The position numbers and the translations under genes are program-made. A stretch of 7,971 bases of DNA from Phycisphaeraceae bacterium (GTDB taxonomy: Bacteria > Planctomycetota > Phycisphaerae > Phycisphaerales > Phycisphaeraceae). Each line of letters begins with the position of its first letter. The stretch's first letter is position 1. Positions 1-5,865 of this stretch are shown in pieces. The stretch is from the NCBI GenBank assembly GCA_003552605.1, contig PUNN01000211.1:1-7971 (forward strand), written 5' to 3'. The notes beneath the pieces were generated by a model that was given only the letters and a program-made list of their open reading frames with translations, was not told the origin of the DNA and made no database searches.

Positions 1-1097
1 AGCCGGCCGGCGAACCGTCCGGCTCTATCCACGGTGCCGAGCACGCGCATGGACGTACCGGTAGGCGCCACCACCTCGCCGCGCAGTTCGCGGCCGTCGC
101 GCTGAAGCCGCAGGGTGCTCTGTCCTCTGGCCGCCTGGCGCACCCAGGTGCCCTCCAGCCGGGCCGAATCGACCGGTGCCGGCCGGTGCCGGCCGGTGGC
201 GGCGAAGCTGTCGATGATGGCATCGATACGGTCGCTGTCCCGCCGCATGGCCTCGACACTGCCACCGGCGAAGATGAACCCCGCCTGGCGCTGGTCGAAC
301 ATGAACAGCACCACCAGGCCGCGGATGGGCTGACGCGTGTCGGGGTTCATACCGTCAAACTCCACCCTCACCAGCGGACGGTCGCCACGCTGCTGCCTCA
401 CCGGCTCGCCCTGCTGCCGGAACTGGGGGGCATTGAGCTCGATCTGCCGGGCCACCTCGCGGACGATGGCGGGGTTATCGATAGTCCGCACCGTGGGATC
501 GAGCCCCGCGGTGCAGAACACGTCCGGGTCGACACCGGCAGGGACACGCGGCCCGAGCACCACCATCTCGCCATCCGCGTGCCCCTGCCACCCCTCGGGC
601 ACCGTGATCGAAAAGCCGACGGGGTGGTCGAGGCGCCGGCCCCGCATGGGTGGGCGATCGGCATCATCGATCGGCGGATCAGCGAACGGATGAGAGGCCT
701 GCTTGACGTCATCGCCATTACCGAAGGGGTTGATCCCAGCGCCGGTGTCCTGGCGTTCGAGCGAGAAGTCGCGCCCCGCGGTGCTCAGCACCACCATGCC
801 GTCATCGCCGCGCCGCAGGCTGAAGGCAAACTGGTGCGCCCCCGCGGTAAAGGTGCCCTCGATCCGCCCGTTGCGCAATTGCCCTTGGAAGGGGTAGGCA
901 TCCTGCCCACGCTCGATGCGGCCCCTGTAGGCATTTGCATCACGATCGACCTCGACGGCCATGCCGTCGCCACGGTACTCACCGACCCAGGCGTCGGCCT
1001 TCACCACGGGTGTTGCGGCGAGCACAAGCGCCGCCGCAAGTCCCATGCACATCACGCAGACACCGACACGACTGCAAGAACTGTTCAGCGCGTCCAT
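1..1097 (-). CDS. Secreted protein of unknown function, two beta-repeat segments flanking a PsbP-like middle domain; C-terminus outside window
   Basis: The minus-strand frame is open from ATG at 1097 to the window edge, giving about 365 residues with no stop, so the 3' end is missing. An AAGGA Shine-Dalgarno (complement of 1105-1109) lies 7 nt before the ATG. Residues 1-34 look like a signal peptide: an Arg at 10, a hydrophobic stretch at about 11-32, and a likely cleavage site near VVKADA, so the protein is probably exported. Residues 37-115 are rich in Gly and aromatic residues (WVGEYRGDG, YPFQGQL, GRIEGTF) in the pattern of short beta-strand repeats that pack as a barrel or sheet. Residues about 150-275 begin with HPVGFSITVPEGW, typical of PsbP/Mog1-like folds. 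Near residue 310 a second repeat starts (LEGTW, LRLQRDGRELRGEV) and runs off the edge. No catalytic motif is visible. The family is not recognised with certainty and the function is unknown. Confidence 0.8.
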   Translation of the reverse strand, partial: MDALNSSCSRVGVCVMCMGLAAALVLAATPVVKADAWVGEYRGDGMAVEVDRDANAYRGRIERGQDAYPFQGQLRNGRIEGTFTAGAHQFAFSLRRGDDGMVVLSTAGRDFSLERQDTGAGINPFGNGDDVKQASHPFADPPIDDADRPPMRGRRLDHPVGFSITVPEGWQGHADGEMVVLGPRVPAGVDPDVFCTAGLDPTVRTIDNPAIVREVARQIELNAPQFRQQGEPVRQQRGDRPLVRVEFDGMNPDTRQPIRGLVVLFMFDQRQAGFIFAGGSVEAMRRDSDRIDAIIDSFAATGRHRPAPVDSARLEGTWVRQAARGQSTLRLQRDGRELRGEVVAPTGTSMRVLGTVDRAGRFAGR

Positions 1098-1298
1098 CGT
1101 CGTTTCCTTTCAAATGGCGATGTGGATATGGACCGCACTCCCCGCCGTGCCTCCGGCTCACGGCGTACCTTATGCGACACCATCATGGTATGCGTGGACC
1201 GGGGCGGGGACTACGCAATTCAACGGCGGCAATCCCAAACAGGAAAAATCTGATGCCGGTCCGCAAGCCGGGGCTGAAAGGCCGCCGGCAGGGTAAGC
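1098..1298. promoter_or_regulatory. Upstream region of the secreted-protein gene with small palindromes
   Basis: This stretch precedes the minus-strand gene starting at 1097 and should hold its promoter, but no clear -35/-10 pair is visible. It contains a 7-bp inverted repeat, CGCCGTG (1143-1149) with CACGGCG (1159-1165), and an 11-nt palindrome, ACCATCATGGT (1179-1189). The palindrome lies within two direct TATGCG copies (1171-1176 and 1189-1194). These could be operator-like sites or chance in GC-rich DNA. No gene is supported here: the open frame crossing it is the opposite strand of the secreted-protein gene. Confidence 0.25.
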
Positions 1299-1443
1299 GC
1301 ATGGAGGGTGGGTGGCATTGTCAGCGGCCGTCTGCGCCCGATGGCCATGCGGCTCCGAGGGGCTACGGGCGCCCCGGGGCTCCCATGGCCATCGGGCTGA
1401 AGACCCCCGGAAAGCCCACTGACACAGCCAGCCCACGGCATGC
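1299..1443. other. Long imperfect inverted repeat (fold-back); structured RNA or DNA palindromic element
   Basis: About 145 nt fold into one long, nearly continuous hairpin. From the outside in, the pairs are 1299-1303 with 1439-1443, 1308-1312 with 1432-1436, 1313-1316 with 1427-1430, 1319-1324 with 1419-1424, and 1330-1333 with 1401-1404. A perfect 14-bp stem follows (1336-1349 with 1384-1397), and inside it an apical GGGGC/GCCCC stem (1359-1363 with 1371-1375). Only small bulges and one asymmetric internal loop (1325-1329 against 1405-1418) interrupt it. A small GGTG-AAAA-CACC hairpin follows at 1447-1458. No coding signal is visible. The length and single-hairpin shape recall 6S-type RNAs or a fold-back repeat, but no family motif was recognised. 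The strand is not decided, because nearly all pairs are Watson-Crick. Confidence 0.5.
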
Positions 1444-1542
1444 TGAGGTGAAAACACCCGCGAGAAGTGTCATGCGCCCGGGCAAGGCTGCGGTGGTGGC
1501 ATGGGCTTGACGGGGTGGCCCGGGGGCGGGAGACTCAGGGTG

Positions 1543-1562
1543 GTCGTTGCGAGTGCAGCGAC
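1543..1562 (+). other. 8-bp stem-loop immediately before the tRNA-like segment
   Basis: GTCGTTGC (1543-1550) pairs with GCAGCGAC (1555-1562) around a GAGT loop. The pairing is complete over 8 bp if read as plus-strand RNA, with one U-G wobble at 1547/1558. On the minus strand that position would be an A-C mismatch. It ends 2 nt before the tRNA-like acceptor strand, so it could be a 5' leader hairpin. There is no T-tract after it, so an intrinsic terminator is unlikely. Confidence 0.35.
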
Positions 1563-1564
1563 AT

Positions 1565-1660
1565 GGGCCGTGTTCATCAAGGGCGGGTTACCGTCCCGAT
1601 CCGGCGGTCGGCGGGCTGTTGAGGCCCGGCCGGCCGTGGGTTCGAATCCCACCGCGGCCT
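1565..1660 (+). tRNA. tRNA-like segment (good T-arm and acceptor stem, no readable anticodon arm); probably atypical, degenerate or a tRNA remnant
   Basis: A textbook T-arm is present: GTGGG (1636-1640), loop TTCGAAT (1641-1647), CCCAC (1648-1652). The following CGCGGCC (1653-1659) pairs over 7 bp with GGCCGTG at 1566-1572, with one G-U wobble read on the plus strand. Translations of both strands across the T-arm give peptides well known from mis-annotated tRNA loci (WDSNPRPAG on the minus strand, GSNPTA on the plus strand). The total of about 95 nt would need a long variable arm, and CGGGC/GCCCG (1612-1616/1624-1628) forms a perfect 5-bp hairpin that could serve. However, I cannot build a normal D-arm, or a 7-nt anticodon loop with U33, between 1573 and 1611, so no amino acid is assigned. 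No CCA is encoded. It could be a decayed gene, an integration-site remnant of a tRNA 3' end, or an unusual cloverleaf. Confidence 0.4.
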
Positions 1661-1813
1661 GTTGGCGCGGCGGCCGGCGATCAGTCCTGAAAGCGACTGC
1701 GGGCCCCGGGCGGAAAACGTTCGCGAACCATTCACACCAGAAATGCGAACCTGTCCGCCGCGCTTATGCCCATTCCGCCCCGGGGCCGTGTTTGCTTCGG
1801 AACTGACCGCCCC

Positions 1814-2731
1814 ATGATTCCCCGACAGCCGCCCCGATTGCCCCAACTCGGCTTCCTGTACGTCCCGCCCTGGCGCCTTCAGGGCATCTCCATCGCCGGT
1901 GAGGAGACGGTGGTCCACGTGCCCGAACTTGATGTCTGCTTCGACATCGGTCAGGCGCCCAAGCCCGTGCTCAACGCGCCTTACGTGGCGCTGAGCCACG
2001 GCCACATGGATCACAGCGCCGCCCTCGCCTATTACTTCTCGCAGCGCCACTTTCAGGGGATGGGCGTGGGCACGCTCATCTGCCCCCCGCCGCTCGAGCA
2101 GCCCATCCACAATGTCATGCGCGCGTGGGTGGACATCGAGGCGCAGCAGACACCGTACAACATCATCGCCCTCGCTCCCGAGCAGGAGATCGAGGTCAAG
2201 AAGAACCACTACCTGCGCGCCTTCGCGACGCGCCACACCGTGCCCTCGAGCGGCTATACCGTCATCGAGCGGCGGAGCAAGCTGCGCGAAGACCTCCTCG
2301 GTGAGCCGCAGGAAAAGCTCATCGCGCTGAAGAAAGCCGGCGAGGAGATCACCGTCACGCGCGAGGTGCCCACCGTGTGCTATACCGGTGATACGTCAAT
2401 GGGCGATCACCTCATGCGTCGGGATGTGCTCGATGCGCGGGTGTTGATCACCGAATGCACGTTCCTCGACCCTGACCACCGCGGCAAGGCGAAGGTCGGC
2501 CAGCACCTGCACCTCGATGACATTGTCGAACTGACCCGGCGCAGTACCGCGGAGGCGATCGTGCTGACCCATCTGTCGCGACGGACCCATATCGGGGAAG
2601 TGCGCAAGCTGCTTGCTTCGGCCCTGCCCGAGTCGGAGCGTGACCGGGTGCATCTGCTGATGGATGGCCGCACCAATCGCGAGCGGTACGAGCGGCAGCA
2701 GGCGGAAGCGGCGGAGCAGCAGGAAGGCTGA
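1814..2731 (+). CDS. RNase Z-type metallo-beta-lactamase-fold nuclease (tRNA 3'-end processing)
   Basis: The predicted product (305 residues) is a zinc-dependent endonuclease of the RNase Z group, which in other organisms cuts the 3' trailer from precursor tRNAs in the cytoplasm. Visible motifs are HGHMDH at residues 62-67 (motif II), a metal-binding His in RHTVPS at about 141, YTGDT with Asp at about 193, GQHLH with a likely catalytic His at about 231, and THLSRR with the last ligand His at about 253. The layout (G-[IV]-S-[IV]-G-G/E-E-T near the start, FDIG, SGY, KL..E..G, ITECTFLD) closely follows the short plant-type tRNase Z proteins (TRZ1/TRZ2). I start at ATG 1814 because homology begins soon after it. 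An in-frame ATG at 1766 would add 16 unsupported residues, and neither start has a strong Shine-Dalgarno. The tRNA-like segment upstream lacks an encoded CCA, as RNase Z substrates typically do. A less specific MBL-fold hydrolase role remains possible. Confidence 0.85.
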   Translation: MIPRQPPRLPQLGFLYVPPWRLQGISIAGEETVVHVPELDVCFDIGQAPKPVLNAPYVALSHGHMDHSAALAYYFSQRHFQGMGVGTLICPPPLEQPIHNVMRAWVDIEAQQTPYNIIALAPEQEIEVKKNHYLRAFATRHTVPSSGYTVIERRSKLREDLLGEPQEKLIALKKAGEEITVTREVPTVCYTGDTSMGDHLMRRDVLDARVLITECTFLDPDHRGKAKVGQHLHLDDIVELTRRSTAEAIVLTHLSRRTHIGEVRKLLASALPESERDRVHLLMDGRTNRERYERQQAEAAEQQEG

Positions 2732-2797
2732 GGCGCTGCTTGCAGGTTCCGACCGGTGCAATCGCGCGGGGCAACCCGGCGGCCGCGGGAGTCGATC

Positions 2798-3625
2798 TTG
2801 AACGCCAAAGATGATGATGGGCTTTCACCACCAGCGCCTGCGACCGTGGCCGTCACGGTCGAGGTGGTGGCGGCCGAGGCGACGAAGCAGCGGGCCGCAG
2901 CGCTCGCAGAGCAACTCGGCCTGCCGCTGTGGACGTCGGACGGGGGGGATGACCCGGAACTGCTGTTGATCGTCACCGCCGACCGGCTGGCGCTCAAAGC
3001 GCGGCGGGGCGAAGCGGCGGTCGTGGGTGGAAGGCCGGTGTCGGTCGATCTGGCGGGCATCGACACACGCTCTGCGGCGGGGGCTTCTCGAAAACAGCCG
3101 TTGTTCCGGGCCGTTGGTCTTCATCGCCGGCACGCCCCTTCGGATGTAACGGTCGCGGACCTGACGGCGGGGTTCGGGGAGGATGCATGGATGCTCGCCC
3201 GATTCGGCTGCCGCGTGATCGCCCTCGAACGTCATCCCGTGGTGGCGGCGATGCTCGAAGATGCGGTCGACCGCGCCGCCGCGGCGGAGCCGCAGGTGGC
3301 ATCGCGCCTCGAGGTGCTGCAGCGCGACAGTGCCTTGTGGCTTGCCGCACCCCCGCAGCCCGTGCCGGCGGTGGCGTACATCGACCCGATGTATCCCGGC
3401 CCGGCTCGCAGGCGGGCCGCCCAGGGCAAGGCGATGAAACTGCTGCGGCGGCTGGTGGGTGAGGATCCGGACGCCGCCAACCTCCTCCAGGCAGCGCTCG
3501 AGGTGCCGATTCGTCGCATCGTGGTCAAGCGGCCGCGGCGCGCACCACCTCTTGTCACCGAGCCCGAACCGGTGGCGGTGATCCGCGGGCAGCGCGTGCG
3601 GTTCGATGTGTACATCAGCACTTGA
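2798..3625 (+). CDS. rsmJ: 16S rRNA (guanine-1516-N2)-methyltransferase RsmJ
   Basis: A class I SAM-dependent methyltransferase of 275 residues. It aligns along its length with E. coli RsmJ (YhiQ), which methylates N2 of G1516 in helix 45 of 16S rRNA. Shared landmarks are KARRGEAAVVGGRPVSVDL before the core, the SAM-binding motif ADLTAGFGEDAW near residue 121, ALERHPVVAAML near 142, the catalytic motif IDPMYP near 194-199 and VVKRP near 241-245. It ends with a basic segment and RFDVYI, as in the family (about 250 residues in E. coli). I prefer the TTG at 2798 because GGGAG (2787-2791) sits 6 nt upstream. An in-frame GTG at 2756 would add 14 Arg-rich residues without family support. It follows the RNase Z-like gene by 66 bp on the same strand, so co-transcription is likely. 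RsmJ is best known from gammaproteobacteria, so its presence here is somewhat unusual. Confidence 0.9.
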   Translation: MNAKDDDGLSPPAPATVAVTVEVVAAEATKQRAAALAEQLGLPLWTSDGGDDPELLLIVTADRLALKARRGEAAVVGGRPVSVDLAGIDTRSAAGASRKQPLFRAVGLHRRHAPSDVTVADLTAGFGEDAWMLARFGCRVIALERHPVVAAMLEDAVDRAAAAEPQVASRLEVLQRDSALWLAAPPQPVPAVAYIDPMYPGPARRRAAQGKAMKLLRRLVGEDPDAANLLQAALEVPIRRIVVKRPRRAPPLVTEPEPVAVIRGQRVRFDVYIST

Positions 3626-3645
3626 AAGCGGGGAGAATCAAGTGC
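3618..3645 (+). terminator. Stem-loop over the rsmJ stop codon, possible terminator between convergent genes
   Basis: GCACTTGA (3618-3625) and TCAAGTGC (3638-3645) form a perfect 8-bp stem around a 12-nt loop. The left arm contains the last codons and the TGA of rsmJ. It lies between rsmJ and the convergent prenyltransferase gene ending at 3681. No run of T follows on either strand, so it is not a classical intrinsic terminator. It could block 3' exonucleases or work with Rho. Confidence 0.4.
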
Positions 3646-3680
3646 GGTCGCCTGATTGCAGGTGCGGCGCGCCGTTATGG

Positions 3681-4607
3681 TCAGCAGCGGATGGCGACAA
3701 ATGAAAGCACGGCCGCCAGCACCAGGTGCGTGCCGAGGTTCCACATCACGTTGCCGGCCAATGCCGGGATCGGCACTGCCTGCTCAGCGCGGCGAAGGGC
3801 CCAGATGATCGCCGGGGCGGCGGCGCCCAGTGCGACCCACGCGACAAGGGCAGTGGTCGGCAACGCCGCCACGGGCGGTATCACCGCGACCAGGATGGCC
3901 AGTGCCGTGGCCAGGCAAGCACCGGCATAGAGTTGCGCCGCCCGGCGGCGGCCAAGCAGGATCACCAGGTGCCGCCGGCCACCGGCCCGGTCGGCCTGTT
4001 CATCAGGAAACTCGTTGAGCAGCAACAGGTTGAACGTCATGAAGAAGGCCGGCACGCTCACGGCAATCGCCGCCGGCCCGATGATTCCATCCTGGACCAG
4101 TGCGGTGCCCAGCACCGGCAGGGCACCGAGGCCCAGCCCCGCAAACACCTCCCCCAGCCCGATGCGAAGCATCCATGGGCTGTAGGCGACCACCGCCAGC
4201 ACGCCGAGTGCGAGAATCGGCAGCAACGCCCAGCCGATGACGACAAGGAAGTACCCCCCGATGGCCAGGCCGATGCCAAGGCCGACGGCCGCGACGATTC
4301 GGGCCCCCGTGACGGACAACAACCCCGCCGGCAGGGTGCCGCTGCCCCCGCTGAAGGGCGTTCGCACCGTGGCTAAGTCGATGCCGTTGGCCATGTCGCT
4401 TGCTTCATTGAAAGCATTCACAGCGATATGCATTGCCGCAAGGCCCACAAGCGCCAGCAGCGTATGCAGCCAGGAGAAGCCCTCGCCCGTGCCCTGCACC
4501 TGCGCATCCCATGCCGATGCGGCGCTTGCGGAAGCAACAAGCAACACGGAAAGCAGCAGGAATGGTGCCCGCGAGACGCCGAGCAGGGCCTTCATGGATA
4601 CGTTCAC
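3681..4607 (-). CDS. UbiA-family prenyltransferase, MenA type (candidate menaquinone prenyltransferase)
   Basis: An integral membrane protein of 308 residues with about eight hydrophobic segments. UbiA-superfamily enzymes attach polyprenyl chains to aromatic acceptors at the membrane, using Mg2+ held by two Asp-rich motifs. The first motif here is NEASDMANGID (67-77), matching the MenA pattern N-D-x-x-D-x-x-x-G-x-D with Glu in place of the first Asp. The second is NEFPDEQAD (198-206) followed by GGRRHL, again MenA-like (N-x-x-x-D-x-x-x-D, then G-K/R-x-x-L). TPFSGGSGTLPAGLLS follows the first motif. The start is the GTG at 4607: GGGAGG (complement of 4614-4619) lies 6 nt upstream, whereas the ATG at 4595 has no site. 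Its own acceptor cannot be read from sequence. The same-strand mqnD suggests a dihydroxynaphthoate derived from the futalosine route, but archaeal-type lipid or haem-related prenylation are alternatives. Confidence is high for the family and moderate for the pathway. Confidence 0.85.
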   Translation of the reverse strand: MNVSMKALLGVSRAPFLLLSVLLVASASAASAWDAQVQGTGEGFSWLHTLLALVGLAAMHIAVNAFNEASDMANGIDLATVRTPFSGGSGTLPAGLLSVTGARIVAAVGLGIGLAIGGYFLVVIGWALLPILALGVLAVVAYSPWMLRIGLGEVFAGLGLGALPVLGTALVQDGIIGPAAIAVSVPAFFMTFNLLLLNEFPDEQADRAGGRRHLVILLGRRRAAQLYAGACLATALAILVAVIPPVAALPTTALVAWVALGAAAPAIIWALRRAEQAVPIPALAGNVMWNLGTHLVLAAVLSFVAIRC

Positions 4608-4697
4608 GTGTTGCCTCCCATCGCATCATCCGTGATGCATCGTGGCCGAAGTGTCGGATGACTTCCGCGGCCCTTTACGACGGGGCCGGGGTGATGT
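4608..4697 (-). promoter_or_regulatory. Leader of the prenyltransferase gene with two stem-loops and a strong Shine-Dalgarno
   Basis: Two hairpins occupy the 90-nt gap between the pseudouridine synthase stop and the prenyltransferase start. The distal one pairs 4644-4647 with 4669-4672 and 4648-4652 with 4661-4665, with a 3-nt bulge and an 8-nt loop. The proximal one is GCATCA (4623-4628) with TGATGC (4633-4638) around a 4-nt loop, and ends 3 nt from the GGGAGG ribosome-binding site at 4614-4619. They could terminate upstream transcription, protect mRNA ends or modulate translation. No known riboswitch motif is seen. Confidence 0.35.
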
Positions 4698-5813
4698 TCA
4701 ATCGTGCCTGCCGCCTTTGACCGCCGTTTTCTTCTTCTTCTTGGTATGACGCCGGGCGCGTGCGGGGTCTTCGAGTCCCGCGGCGTGAAAGAGCTTGCGC
4801 ACCTCGGCTGTCGTGAGAAACCGCCATTCACCCGTGGCAAGCCCCTTCAGCCGCAGTGGGCCGATGCCATCGCGGTGCAGGCGCCGGACCTTGCTGCCTA
4901 TGGCCGCCACGAGGCGGCGGATTTCCCGGTTCTGGCCTTCGGTCAGGGTCATCTCGAGCAGCGTGGTGTCGCCCCGGGCGCGGTCGCGATGCACGGCGAG
5001 GCGCTGGACATGGTCTGCACTGGCGCGGCGGGCGCGGCCGGCCGGGGGGCGGTTCTTCGAGCCCTTCCGCTGAGCGAGATAGAGACCTTCATTAAGCTTC
5101 TTCAACTGATCATCGCTGAGCTGGCCGCGGCAGGTGACCGTGTAGTGCTTGGAGACTTCGTGGCTTGGATGGGTCAGGCGCTCGGTCAGCGTGCCATCGT
5201 TTGTCAGGAGGATGAGGCCGGTGGATTCGGCATCGAGCCGGCCGACGGGATACAGACGTGGGGCACCGGCAGGCAATTGCCCCTTCAAATCGACGAGGTC
5301 GAGCACGCTCCTGCGGCCGAGATCATCGCTTGCTGTCGAGATCACGCCGCGCGGCTTGTTGACCATGATGTAGACCCGGCGAACGGTCGTCCTGGCCGAC
5401 ACATCGCTGCGCGGCGGGGCCGAGAGGGCGGCCGCATCGGGCTTGGGCGATTTTCGAGCCTTGTTGATCACCTGCCCGTTGACCTCGATGCGGTCCGTGG
5501 CCGGATCGACCCACGCGGGCAGGTCGACCACGGGCTGGCCATTGACCTGCACGCGGCCTTCGCGGATGAGCAGTTCACAGTGGCGGCGGGAAGCGACGCC
5601 GAACTCGGCCATCACCCGCTGAAGGCGCTCGCCGCGGGCCTTGTCGGTCAGTTCGGGGGGAATTGGGGTTTCCGCGGCCTCGGCCACGCCGCGGATCGAC
5701 CGTGGCCGTCGCCGCGGCGGCTGCGGCCTCATGCCCTTGCCTTGGACAGCGGGGGGAGCAGCCTTGCTGCGGTTGATCGGGGCGGCGGGTTTGTGCGGGC
5801 GTCGTGCGGGCAT
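4698..5813 (-). CDS. S4-domain rRNA pseudouridine synthase, RsuA/RluB group
   Basis: This enzyme isomerises a specific uridine in rRNA to pseudouridine; RluB-type members act on helix 89 of 23S rRNA and RsuA on 16S. From ATG 5813 the product has 371 residues. An S4 RNA-binding domain spans about 62-98 (ERLQRVMAEFGVASRRHCE, REGRVQVNG). A 30-residue linker leads to the catalytic domain with VNKPRGVIS at about 151 and GRLDAESTGLILLTNDG, where Asp194 is the catalytic aspartate. EGQNREIRRL and IGPLRLKGL follow near the C-terminus. Overall it is closer to RluB of Bacillus type than to RsuA, but the target site cannot be assigned. Both tails are unusual: about 55 Pro/Arg/Ala-rich residues before the S4 domain, and a Lys/Arg-rich C-terminus with six lysines in a row region. 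The frame stays open to ATGs at 5921 and 5954, but these would overlap the 3' end of lptB by 56 or 89 bp and lack Shine-Dalgarno sites. It lies 52 bp after lptB and is probably co-transcribed. Confidence 0.88.
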   Translation of the reverse strand: MPARRPHKPAAPINRSKAAPPAVQGKGMRPQPPRRRPRSIRGVAEAAETPIPPELTDKARGERLQRVMAEFGVASRRHCELLIREGRVQVNGQPVVDLPAWVDPATDRIEVNGQVINKARKSPKPDAAALSAPPRSDVSARTTVRRVYIMVNKPRGVISTASDDLGRRSVLDLVDLKGQLPAGAPRLYPVGRLDAESTGLILLTNDGTLTERLTHPSHEVSKHYTVTCRGQLSDDQLKKLNEGLYLAQRKGSKNRPPAGRARRASADHVQRLAVHRDRARGDTTLLEMTLTEGQNREIRRLVAAIGSKVRRLHRDGIGPLRLKGLATGEWRFLTTAEVRKLFHAAGLEDPARARRHTKKKKKTAVKGGRHD

Positions 5814-5865
5814 GGGGGGTGGATCGTTGGCAGCGGTCGGGCGGGGTTTGCGGCGTTTCCGGGGG

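Noticed and set aside
186..1253. Long plus-strand open frame of 355 codons
   Set aside because: It lies opposite the secreted-protein gene, is His/Pro/Arg-rich with no family motif, and the minus-strand frame has a ribosome-binding site and signal peptide.
1240..1450. Cobalamin riboswitch suggested by CCCACTGACACAGCCAG
   Set aside because: The conserved core and the B12-box order and spacing are absent, and these bases are accounted for by the long fold-back.
1279..1660. tmRNA, because 1279-1285 can also pair with the acceptor strand 1654-1660
   Set aside because: No tag reading frame ending in an Ala-Ala type peptide and none of the conserved tmRNA 5' sequence is present; 7-bp matches are cheap in GC-rich DNA.
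1577..2236. Minus-strand open frame of 219 codons opposite the RNase Z gene
   Set aside because: It is antisense to a well-supported gene and its end reads WDSNPRPAG, the usual spurious product of antisense tRNA sequence.
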